A stretch of DNA of 64,000 bases from Flectobacillus roseus. Its GTDB lineage: Bacteria; Bacteroidota; Bacteroidia; Cytophagales; Spirosomataceae. Location: the NCBI RefSeq assembly GCF_030056665.1, contig NZ_JASHIG010000010.1. One strand, given 5' to 3'. The notes under the pieces are model-generated. The model did no database searches and was not told the origin of the DNA. It saw only the letters and a list, made by a program, of their open reading frames with translations. The position numbers and the translations under genes were made by a program. Numbering within the stretch: the first letter of the stretch is position 1; the number at the start of each line of letters is the position of its first letter. Positions 51,891 through 59,733 of this stretch are shown here, one piece after another.

Positions 51891-53180
51891 CTAATAAAGC
51901 AATATAAAAACTGCAATGCCTGCAAAATAACCCAGGAGAGCGGGAAGACTGATTTTGCGCATATACCAGATAAAATCAATTTTCTCCATACCCATTACGG
52001 CAACACCTGCCGCCGAACCGATGATTAAAATGCTTCCTCCTGTACCAGCACAGTAGGCCATGAATTCCCAAAGTTTACTGTCAACAGGATATTGAGCCAA
52101 ATCATACATACCCATCGAGGCGGCTACCAGAGGAACGTTGTCGATAACGGCAGAGGCTAATCCAATTGTAGTTACAATAATATCTTGATTACCAATAGTT
52201 TTATCCATCCACATAGCCAAGTCTGAAAGCAGATGCGTAGACTCGAGGGCTGCGATAGCAATTAGAATTCCCAAGAAGAATAGAATACTCGACGTATCGA
52301 TTTTGCTGAGGGCATGTGCCACCGAAAAAGGCTTACGATCTTCTTCGTCCTTACCACTGTGTAAAATTTCGGAAACAACCCAAACGATACCTAATCCTAG
52401 TAAAATGCCCATGTAAGGAGGTAAGTGGGTAATGGTTTTGAAAACAGGCACAAACAATAAACTGCCCAAGCCAACAACAAGCATAATGGTTGAATTTTGT
52501 GTTTCTACAATAAGTTGATGCGTATTTTCGGGCGAATATTGTTCCTCATTGGCAGGTAAAGCTTTTACTTTTCCTTTGAGTCGAGAAGTCATAAACAGAA
52601 GAGGAATTAATAAAGAAATCAAGCTTGGTAAAAATAAACCTTTCATAATATTACCTGCTGTAATTTGTCCTCCAATCCATAGCATCGTAGTGGTAACATC
52701 CCCAATTGGCGACCACGCTCCACCTGCATTGGCAGCAATGATTACGATACCTGCAAAAAGCTTACGAGTCTCAGGCTCTTTTATGAGTTTGCGAACCACC
52801 GAGATCATAACAATGGCTGTAGTTAGGTTGTCTAAGGCAGCAGAAAGGAAAAACGTAATGAGTCCTAAAATCCACAGAAGTGTTACTTTATTCTTGGAAG
52901 TAATGCGGTCGGTAATAAGTTTAAAGCCTTGATGGGCGTCTACCAACTCCACAATAGTCATGGCACCTAGTAAGAAGAAAAGGATTTCGGCAACACTTCC
53001 CAAATGATGCGAAAGCTCATCGACTACTTTTTCTGATTCATGAGCACTTCCAAGCGCATATACTGTCCAGCAAGCCACGCCTGTGAGCAAGGCCGTTGCC
53101 GTTTTGTTAATTTTGATAGGATGTTCAAGTGCAATGGCCAAATAGCCAAGGGTGAATAAAATAACGATTCCTGATAGCAT
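51891..53180 (-). CDS. nhaD: Sodium:proton antiporter, NhaD family
   Basis: This inner-membrane Na+(Li+)/H+ exchanger has about 12 membrane segments. The open frame goes back to TTG 53264, but that would run through the hairpin at 53241-53276; the ATG at 53180 (M-L-S-G-I-V-I-L-F) is taken, giving 429 residues. NhaD features are the start G-Y-L-A-I-A-L-E-H, N-A-G-G-A-W-S-P-I-G-D-V-T-T-T-M-L-W, S-A-A-L-D-N-L-T-T and the A-G-T-G-G-S-I-L-I-I-G-S-A-A-G-V stretch. It lies 204 bp downstream of the aminotransferase gene and is separately transcribed. Confidence 0.92.
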   Translation of the reverse strand: MLSGIVILFTLGYLAIALEHPIKINKTATALLTGVACWTVYALGSAHESEKVVDELSHHLGSVAEILFFLLGAMTIVELVDAHQGFKLITDRITSKNKVTLLWILGLITFFLSAALDNLTTAIVMISVVRKLIKEPETRKLFAGIVIIAANAGGAWSPIGDVTTTMLWIGGQITAGNIMKGLFLPSLISLLIPLLFMTSRLKGKVKALPANEEQYSPENTHQLIVETQNSTIMLVVGLGSLLFVPVFKTITHLPPYMGILLGLGIVWVVSEILHSGKDEEDRKPFSVAHALSKIDTSSILFFLGILIAIAALESTHLLSDLAMWMDKTIGNQDIIVTTIGLASAVIDNVPLVAASMGMYDLAQYPVDSKLWEFMAYCAGTGGSILIIGSAAGVAVMGMEKIDFIWYMRKISLPALLGYFAGIAVFILLY

Positions 53181-53240
53181 GATAAAAAGGATAATGATAC
53201 TCGATAGAGTTTCGAAGGTACCAAAATACAATATAAAGTC

Positions 53241-53276
53241 AAAACCCCTGCTTGGAAGAACCAAAACAGGGGTTTT
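53241..53276. terminator. Terminator between the aminotransferase gene and nhaD
   Basis: AAAACCCCTG (53241-53250) and CAGGGGTTTT (53267-53276) form a 10-bp perfect stem with a 16-nt loop. It ends the aminotransferase transcript and rules out the longer nhaD frame. Confidence 0.7.
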
Positions 53277-53384
53277 AAATATGATTGCGGAATTGTGAGT
53301 GATGAATTATGAATGTAAATTTTACTTACTAATCTATTATCTCACTAACTTCACTTTGCATTATTACACTAAGCTTAAAGTTGC

Positions 53385-54587
53385 TTATTTCAATTTAGCT
53401 ACAGCAGTCTTAATTCTTTCGCAAGCTTCTGCCAATTGTTCGTCAGCGGCAGCAGTTGAAATACGCATACAGTTTGGAGCACCAAAGCCTGAACCAGCTA
53501 CAGTAGCTACAAAAGCCTCAGCCAACAACCACATACAGAAATCGTCAGAGTTGTTGATTACTGTTTTGCCATCAGTTTTACCAAAGTAGTAGCTAATATC
53601 TGGGAATGCGTAGAACGCACCGTCTGGCATGTTTACTTTGAAACCTGGGATTTCACGCAACAAACCAACTACAAGATGACGACGACGGTCGTAAGCTTCT
53701 TTCATTTTGTAAGCCTCATCCAAAGGACCATTGAAAGCAGCAGTAGCAGCTTTTTGTGCAATTGAGCAAGTACCTGAAGTAACTTGACCTTGTAATTTCT
53801 CAAGACCTTCAGCAATCCATTTAGCAGATGCTGTGAAACCAATTCTCCAACCAGTCATGGCATGACCTTTAGCAACACCATTTACAGTGATTACACGGTC
53901 TTTGATTGCTGGAATAGAACCGATAGAGAAGTGACCACCTGCTGTAAAGTTGATATATTCGTAAATCTCGTCAGCTAAAACGAAGATATTTGGATGTTTT
54001 TCAACAATAGCAGCAATAGCTCTCAATTCTTCTTCAGTATATACCGAACCAGTAGGGTTGTTTGGAGAAGCAAACATCACCAATTTCGTTTTAGGTGTGA
54101 TTGCTGCTTCAAATTGCTCTGGAGTTACTTTGAAGTTATTATCAAAAGAACCTTCTACGATTACAGAAGTACCTTCAGCTAATTTTACCATTTCAGAGTA
54201 TGATACCCAGTAAGGAGCAAAGATGATTACTTCTTCGCCAGGGTTTACCAATACCGAAATAGCGTTTGCCAAGGCGTGTTTTGCTCCTGTAGAAACTACG
54301 ATGTTTTCTGGACCCCACTCAAGGTTGTTGTCACGTTTTAATTTATCGGCAATTGCTTTACGCAAGTCAGGGTAACCAGCCACTGGTGAGTAACCGTGAA
54401 AACCAGCATCAATAGCGTCTTTAGCAGCATCACAAATGTGCTTTGGAGTTTTGAAATCTGGTTCACCTACAGATAAACTAATCACTTTGTGACCTTGAGC
54501 CGCCAATTCGCGAGCTTTTTTGGTCATTCCCAACGTAGCCGACTCTTCTAATGCGTTGATTCGACTTGATAATAATTCGACAGACAT
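53385..54587 (-). CDS. aspC: Pyridoxal-phosphate aminotransferase, aspartate aminotransferase type (class I)
   Basis: It transfers the amino group between aspartate (or a similar acid) and 2-oxoglutarate. The 400-residue cytoplasmic enzyme has Y-S-P-V-A-G-Y-P, S-P-N-N-P-T-G, D-E-I-Y-E, the PLP-binding Lys240 (N-G-V-A-K-G-H-A-M-T-G-W-R-I-G) and the substrate Arg in N-C-M-R-I-S-T. The N-terminal S-S-R-I-N-A-L-E-E-S-A-T form is the group I-gamma AspAT. Substrate specificity cannot be proved from sequence. Confidence 0.9.
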   Translation of the reverse strand: MSVELLSSRINALEESATLGMTKKARELAAQGHKVISLSVGEPDFKTPKHICDAAKDAIDAGFHGYSPVAGYPDLRKAIADKLKRDNNLEWGPENIVVSTGAKHALANAISVLVNPGEEVIIFAPYWVSYSEMVKLAEGTSVIVEGSFDNNFKVTPEQFEAAITPKTKLVMFASPNNPTGSVYTEEELRAIAAIVEKHPNIFVLADEIYEYINFTAGGHFSIGSIPAIKDRVITVNGVAKGHAMTGWRIGFTASAKWIAEGLEKLQGQVTSGTCSIAQKAATAAFNGPLDEAYKMKEAYDRRRHLVVGLLREIPGFKVNMPDGAFYAFPDISYYFGKTDGKTVINNSDDFCMWLLAEAFVATVAGSGFGAPNCMRISTAAADEQLAEACERIKTAVAKLK

Positions 54588-54659
54588 TGTTTTTGTTGTT
54601 TCGGATTATGAAAAAAACGAGGAAGATTTGAGCAAATTACAGTCACCCCCAAAATTGCA

Positions 54660-54667
54660 CAAAGTTA
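54660..54667 (-). promoter_or_regulatory. Promoter candidate for aspC
   Basis: The minus strand reads TAACTTTG, with a GTTTAAG about 17 bases upstream as a weak -33 element, about 70 bases before the ATG. Confidence 0.45.
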
Positions 54668-54804
54668 CTTGAAGGAGATTGCTTAAACTAACTTTTTTTT
54701 GATTAATTAATATTGGCTTTTATTTTTTGTAAACTTGACAAAAAAAGGATGCTTAAATTACTGAAATGGTAATTTTTTGGGGTCAGAGGGTAGGTTTTGA
54801 TTTT

Positions 54805-54862
54805 AGTGAACAGGCACAAAGGCACAGAGTGTTTGAGTGTTTTTTTAGGGGATAGGGGTGAG
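54805..54862. repeat. Dispersed 30-base repeat with flanking homology, copy 2
   Basis: The first 30 bases are identical to 41991-42020, followed by a variable stretch and the shared word ATAGGGGTGAGG. Confidence 0.75.
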
Positions 54863-54900
54863 GCGCTAAGTGAATGGCTAACAATATGCAAGTTTTCCAC

Positions 54901-54928
54901 TTAGCGGGTGAATTTATTCACCCGTAAC
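54901..54928. repeat. 28-base palindromic repeat, copy 2
   Basis: It is identical to 48029-48056 and lies in the same gene-free cluster as the 30-base repeat. Confidence 0.8.
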
Positions 54929-55332
54929 GAAAAGGTTTAAACAGCTTCAATGTGGCGTTGTTTTGGGTATTCAAATTTTTCTGATTGTTCATTGACAAAG
55001 AATTCAGTATTTTGCGCTTGAAGGATAGGTAAGTATGAGTGCTGAATTGTGAGTGATGAGTTTTGAAGGTAATTTTTGAGCTTTCGGCTTTCGGCGGTGG
55101 GCTATGGGGAAAGTGCATGTCTGTGGTCTTTAAAAACATTTTAACACTCTTTGCCTTATGCCTGTTGCCTTGTCCCTAACACACAAAACTTAACTATAAT
55201 TCTGCACTAATACTTAATATCAGAAATCTGAAATAAATTATTTTTGTATCCTTTGCACATTACTAATTTACAATTCATCATTTATAACTCACCATTTTCA
55301 CCCTCTCCATTATTAGCCAAACCTATATTTGT

Positions 55333-56154
55333 ATGAGTCATTCGCACGAATTAATTCATTGTAAAAACTGTCAAAACGAATACCACGGGCACTATTGTCC
55401 AAATTGTGGGCAAAAAGCTACCACCAAAAGACTGGTTTTCAATGACATATTTTCGGAACTACTCAACGCCTTTACTTATTTCAACAGAGGCTTGTTATAT
55501 ACCCTAAAAATGATGAGTACTCGTCCAGGGCATTCGGTTCGGGAGTATGTACAGGGAAAACGAGTGAATCATTTTCATCCTGTTAACTATCTTTTGTTGA
55601 TTGGTGGGGTGGCTACTTGGATTTATATTCATTATTGGGACGATCTTTTCAATATGGGAATTATGTTCCAGAATATGAAATCCAAAGAACAAAAAGCTGT
55701 GATGCCTTTTGTCAAAAAAGCCTTACACTTTGCTTTTGAAAACTATACCTATCAACTCATGTTTAGTATTATATTGTATGGTTTTTTCTCGATTAAAATT
55801 TTAGGAAAAGAACGATACAACTGGGTTGAAGGCATTGTTTTACATCTTTTTGTACTTTCACATTCTGAACTGATTAAGTTACTTTTGTTTCCATTTTTGT
55901 TTTTTTTGAAAAATAGTATTGTTGGTTTTTATGTTCAATCCATGATATCTTCCCTCATCAGTATGGTATATATGATTTGGGCGTATAAGCAGTTTTTCGA
56001 GGAGAAAAGCACTTGGTCAGCGATTGGAAAAACATTACTTTCTATATTCGCAGCGGCTATCGTAATTGCTGTGATTTCTGGTTTTGGAGGATTCTTTATC
56101 TCGCTTTTTGGAGATAAAGCTGCCTTGATAAACGCTGTGACTGGAGGAAAATAA
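55333..56154 (+). CDS. DUF3667 membrane protein with zinc ribbon
   Basis: This is a 273-residue protein. An N-terminal zinc ribbon C10-K-N-C13 ... C22-P-N-C25 is followed by a short helix and the conserved R-P-G-H-S-V-R-E-Y-V-Q-G-K-R-V-N-H-F-H-P-V-N-Y-L segment that defines DUF3667. Four to five membrane segments make up the rest. The family function is not known. The 3' end lies 99 bp before sbcD. Confidence 0.88.
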   Translation: MSHSHELIHCKNCQNEYHGHYCPNCGQKATTKRLVFNDIFSELLNAFTYFNRGLLYTLKMMSTRPGHSVREYVQGKRVNHFHPVNYLLLIGGVATWIYIHYWDDLFNMGIMFQNMKSKEQKAVMPFVKKALHFAFENYTYQLMFSIILYGFFSIKILGKERYNWVEGIVLHLFVLSHSELIKLLLFPFLFFLKNSIVGFYVQSMISSLISMVYMIWAYKQFFEEKSTWSAIGKTLLSIFAAAIVIAVISGFGGFFISLFGDKAALINAVTGGK

Positions 56155-56253
56155 ATAAGAGTGCTGGGAGATAAATTTTGAGTTCGATGTATTGTACTAA
56201 GCCAAAGTACACAGTTGACAGCCCAAAGCCCATTATACATAATTGATTTTAAA

Positions 56254-57492
56254 ATGAAGATATTACATACCGCCGATTGGCATTTGGGTAAAAGATTAGA
56301 TATGTTTTCTCGATTGAAGGAACAACGTGAGGTATTGGCTGAAATCGTGGAGATTGCCGACAAAGAGGATGTAGATGCTGTGATTGTAGCAGGTGATTTG
56401 TTCGATAACTTTAATCCTTCTTCCGAAGCTACCGAGCTGTTGTATTCTACTTTACATCGTTTGTCAAACAATGGAACACGCGCTGTGATTGCCATTGCAG
56501 GCAATCATGATTCTCCTGAGCGTATCGAAGTACCTGATGCCTTAGCCCGTGCTTGCGGGATTATTTTTGTGGGGTATCCAAACGCCTATTTACGTCCCTT
56601 CACTACCGATGGAGGCATTGAGGTATTGCATGTAGATAATGGATATATGGAGTTGGCATTGCCCAAACAGCAAACGCCATTACGTTTGATTTTGACACCT
56701 TATGCCAACGAAGTACGCTTGAAAACGTATTTGGGAGTAGAGGATACAGAGGATAGTCTTCGCCAGCATTTGGCACAGCACTGGAAGCAGTTGGCAGACC
56801 AATATTTCGACGAAAAAGGGATTAATTTCTTGGTAACACACCTCTTTATGATGAAAAATGGAGGAGAGCAACCTGAAGAACCTGATGACGAAAAACCAAT
56901 ACTTCATGTTGGTGGTGCCTCTGCGATTTATTCTGAAAATATTCCTCCTCAAACGCAGTACGTAGCCCTAGGACATTTACACAGATTCCAAACGATTGAT
57001 ACAGAACCGTGCCCAATTATTTATTCGAGTAGCCCTTTGGCCTATAGTTTTTCAGAGGCTAATCAAACCAAATATGTTGTTGTGGTAGAGGCAGAAGCTG
57101 GTCAGCCTGTCAATGTTTTACCTATTGCTTTAACTAAAGGGAAAAAATTGTTACGTAATAAATTTACCGAAGTAGAGGAGGCTCTAGCTTGGTTGGAGGA
57201 AAATCAAGACGCTATTGTTCAGATTACGATGGTGACGGAAAGTTATTTAGAATCGGCAGATAAGAAAAGGCTGATGGAGGCACATCCGATGATGATGCCT
57301 ATTATTCCTGAAGTGAAAAATTTGCAAAAAGGCAATGATGGTACTTCCAAAATTGTGAGTATCGACAACAAAAGTATGGAAGAACTTTTTATAGAATATT
57401 TTAAAAATAGCAAAGAAGGAAAAGGTCAAGCCCCAAGCGAATCTTTGATGGAGCTTTTCAAAGAAATACAATCTGTGGAGATTTTTGAATAA
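56254..57492 (+). CDS. sbcD: Exonuclease subunit SbcD (Mre11-like nuclease)
   Basis: SbcD is the nuclease of the SbcCD complex that opens hairpins and blocked DNA ends. The open frame begins at a TTG (56215); the ATG at 56254 gives M-K-I-L-H-T-A-D-W-H-L-G and 412 residues. The five phosphoesterase motifs are intact: D8-W-H10, G47-D48, G83-N84-H85-D86, V-T-H-L-F and G-H-L-H. The SbcC partner, normally next to it, is not found immediately downstream. Confidence 0.94.
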   Translation: MKILHTADWHLGKRLDMFSRLKEQREVLAEIVEIADKEDVDAVIVAGDLFDNFNPSSEATELLYSTLHRLSNNGTRAVIAIAGNHDSPERIEVPDALARACGIIFVGYPNAYLRPFTTDGGIEVLHVDNGYMELALPKQQTPLRLILTPYANEVRLKTYLGVEDTEDSLRQHLAQHWKQLADQYFDEKGINFLVTHLFMMKNGGEQPEEPDDEKPILHVGGASAIYSENIPPQTQYVALGHLHRFQTIDTEPCPIIYSSSPLAYSFSEANQTKYVVVVEAEAGQPVNVLPIALTKGKKLLRNKFTEVEEALAWLEENQDAIVQITMVTESYLESADKKRLMEAHPMMMPIIPEVKNLQKGNDGTSKIVSIDNKSMEELFIEYFKNSKEGKGQAPSESLMELFKEIQSVEIFE

Positions 57493-57596
57493 TTTTTGTC
57501 GAGAAGGCAACGGTTTTTGTAGACCATCAGTCATGTACTTATGAAACGTTTCAACTATATTTTTTAATCTCATAAAAGTTAAACCAATAAGTACAC

Positions 57597-58214
57597 ATGA
57601 AAAAACAATTGTTATTATTGTTGATGGCTGTTTTTGGCCTTTATATGGTGGCTTGTCAATCACAAGATGCTACGCCTTCAAGTGATGGTGATTTGGAAGC
57701 AGTCCAAGTATCAGCAGCTCGTACTGCCGCGGATTCTACTACAAAACCTAAACGTAAAGGCAAACTAACTCCTATAGATTCTACTGCTCTACCTAGCAAA
57801 GTTATTTCTTACATCAGTGCAAACTATGCTGGTGCTCAGGTGAAATTTGCTGCGAAGGATTCTTTAGGACAGTATTTCGTTGGTATTTTTGTCAACAAGA
57901 CTCACACTGGTTTATTATTTGACGCAAGCGGTAATTTTGTTCAGATTATCGAAAAATATGGAAATAAAGCAAAACTAACAGACGTAGCTATCTCTACCTT
58001 GCCAGCTTCTGTAACTAGCTATGTTACGGCCAATTATGCAGGTTATACCATCAAGAAAGCAGGTACTAATGCCGATGGTAATTTGTTTGTAGGTATTGCA
58101 AATGATACAACTCGAGTAGTATTGGTGTTCGATTCAGCAGGAAACTTTGTCAAAGTAGCCGACATTCCTCCAATGAATGGTGGTCGTGGCAAAGGAAAAG
58201 GTAGAGGACATTGA
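57597..58214 (+). CDS. PepSY-like (DUF2874-type) lipoprotein with two repeats
   Basis: This is a 205-residue lipoprotein (lipobox Y-M-V-A-C, Cys20). A short Ser/Thr/Lys linker leads to two related modules of about 60 residues (about 62-120 and 125-190), each opening with L-P-[SA]-[KS]-V and Y-I/V-x-A-N-Y-A-G and closing with D-[AS]-[SA]-G-N-F-V. This is the PepSY-like/DUF2874 pattern of Bacteroidota periplasmic proteins. The tail is Gly/Lys/Arg-rich (G-G-R-G-K-G-K-G-R-G-H). The function is unknown. Confidence 0.8.
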   Translation: MKKQLLLLLMAVFGLYMVACQSQDATPSSDGDLEAVQVSAARTAADSTTKPKRKGKLTPIDSTALPSKVISYISANYAGAQVKFAAKDSLGQYFVGIFVNKTHTGLLFDASGNFVQIIEKYGNKAKLTDVAISTLPASVTSYVTANYAGYTIKKAGTNADGNLFVGIANDTTRVVLVFDSAGNFVKVADIPPMNGGRGKGKGRGH

Positions 58215-58325
58215 TCATTTGAAAATTAGGGAATTTGAAGATTTGAAAATGACCTAATGTTGAACGATTACTTCCAGCATAATGCAAACAAAATAATTTA
58301 AAAGTGTAATTTGTATAATGCATAT

Positions 58326-58358
58326 AACCACGCTCTTGTTGTAAGAGCGTGGTTTTTT
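58326..58358. terminator. Terminator downstream of the PepSY-like gene
   Basis: AACCACGCTCTT (58326-58337) pairs with AAGAGCGTGGTT (58343-58354) around a 5-nt loop, followed by a T-run. Confidence 0.85.
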
Positions 58359-58440
58359 ATTGGGTAAAGTACAATATTTTACTTCCAGAATACTAACTTC
58401 GTTTTGTTAAAGTATTTTATGTCAAACCTTCAGCTATCCC

Positions 58441-59568
58441 GTGAAAAAACTATTGCTACTCGTTGGACTTACCATGACGACCATGGTGAATGTCCTAGCT
58501 CAAACAGCATCCAAAGAATTTTATATGATTGTGGGTACCTACACTGCCAAAACTAGCAAAGGCATTTATGTGTATCGTTTTAATCCTACTACTGGAAAAT
58601 TACAATATACTAGTCATGTTAGTGGTGTCAAAAATCCTTCCTTTGTGGCAGTTTCACCAACACAAGAAATGGTGTATTCGGTAGGAGAAACCGATGGCGA
58701 TGGTACCGTAAATTCTTTTAGATTTGATAGAAAACAAGGAGTGTTGTCCTATCTCAACTCACAATCGGCTGGAGGTCCAGGTTCTTGTCATGTGACTACC
58801 GACCGTACAGGAAAGTGGGTTATGGTAGGGAATTATGGAGGAGGAAGTTTGAGTATTCTCCCTGTAGAATCAGATGGAACACTCGGAAAAGCTACCCAGA
58901 CCATTCAACATACAGGAAGCTCAGTAAACAAAAATCGTCAAGAAAAACCACACGTTCACTCGGTAAACGTAGCCATCAATAATACCGATGTTTTTGTGCC
59001 AGATTTGGGCGTAGATAAAGTTTATACTTACAAATTAGACACACAGAAAGGACTATTGAACCCCGGTAAACCAGCCTTTACCAGCTCAACGCCAGGTTCA
59101 GGACCGCGCCATTTTGTATTTTCTCCTAACAATAAATACGCTTACGTTATTGAAGAATTAACGGCAACAGTTACGGCATATCGTTATGAAAAAGGCGCTT
59201 TAAAACCCATTCAGACGATTTCGACCGTGCCTTCTGACTACACTGGGCTCAAGTGGGATGCTGATATTCATATTTCGGCTGATGGTAAATTTTTGTACGC
59301 TTCCAATCGTGCACACGAAAGTATTACGGTATATGCCATTGATGCCAAAACAGGTAAACTGACTTGGGTAGATAATACTCCAGTAGAAGGCAAAACACCA
59401 AGAAACTTTGCGATAGACCCAACAGGTAATTATGTAGTAGTTGCCAATCAAGACAGCGATAATGTTACTGTATTTAGTAGAGATAAAAAAACAGGTAAGC
59501 TCAAATACACAGGCTATTCAATAGAAGTGTCGATGCCTGTATGTTTAAAATTTGCTGATGCGTTGTAG
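58441..59568 (+). CDS. Secreted lactonase-family beta-propeller (6-phosphogluconolactonase-like)
   Basis: This is a 375-residue protein that starts at GTG 58441; the nearest upstream ATG (58419) is out of frame, and the GTG start gives a complete signal peptide ending near NVLAQ. The body is a seven-bladed propeller of the Lactonase family: Y-T-A-K-T-S-K-G-I-Y-V-Y, N-P-S-F-V-A-V-S-P, V-G-N-Y-G-G-G-S-L-S-I-L, H-V-H-S-V-N and G-P-R-H-F-V-F-S-P are visible. A signal peptide makes a role in the cytoplasmic pentose pathway unlikely; a periplasmic sugar-lactone hydrolase is more likely, which would fit the sugar dehydrogenase at 39 kb. Confidence 0.88.
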   Translation: MKKLLLLVGLTMTTMVNVLAQTASKEFYMIVGTYTAKTSKGIYVYRFNPTTGKLQYTSHVSGVKNPSFVAVSPTQEMVYSVGETDGDGTVNSFRFDRKQGVLSYLNSQSAGGPGSCHVTTDRTGKWVMVGNYGGGSLSILPVESDGTLGKATQTIQHTGSSVNKNRQEKPHVHSVNVAINNTDVFVPDLGVDKVYTYKLDTQKGLLNPGKPAFTSSTPGSGPRHFVFSPNNKYAYVIEELTATVTAYRYEKGALKPIQTISTVPSDYTGLKWDADIHISADGKFLYASNRAHESITVYAIDAKTGKLTWVDNTPVEGKTPRNFAIDPTGNYVVVANQDSDNVTVFSRDKKTGKLKYTGYSIEVSMPVCLKFADAL

Positions 59569-59622
59569 GATCAAGAATTACTAACACTTTAAAATAACGC
59601 AAAATTAACCTAGATTGTCCAG

Positions 59623-59657
59623 AAAGGCTCGGTGATTGATATCACTGAGCCTTTTTT
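59623..59657. terminator. Terminator downstream of the lactonase
   Basis: AAAGGCTCGGTGAT (59623-59636) pairs with ATCACTGAGCCTTT (59641-59654), one G-T wobble, followed by a T-run. Confidence 0.8.
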
Positions 59658-59733
59658 GATTTTGAGTGAAGAATAAGTTTTTTATCGAGTGAAAAACTTT
59701 ATTTATTTGTAGTCTAAAATTCAATGTGATATT

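Larger units (their letters stand above)
54588..55332. other. Largest gene-free stretch (745 bases), a repeat cluster
   Basis: No gene is supported. It holds the aspC promoter, the 30-base repeat copy 2 (54805-54834), the 28-base palindrome copy 2 (54901-54928), and, near 55217-55275, a decayed fragment of the TGTACGAAGGA element. Confidence 0.6.

Noticed and set aside
53181..53264. Longer nhaD frame starting at TTG
   Set aside because: It would translate through the aminotransferase terminator hairpin and lacks the family's usual N-terminus.
55324..55331. TATATTTG box just before the DUF3667 gene
   Set aside because: It ends one base before the ATG, so a transcript from it would miss the start codon.
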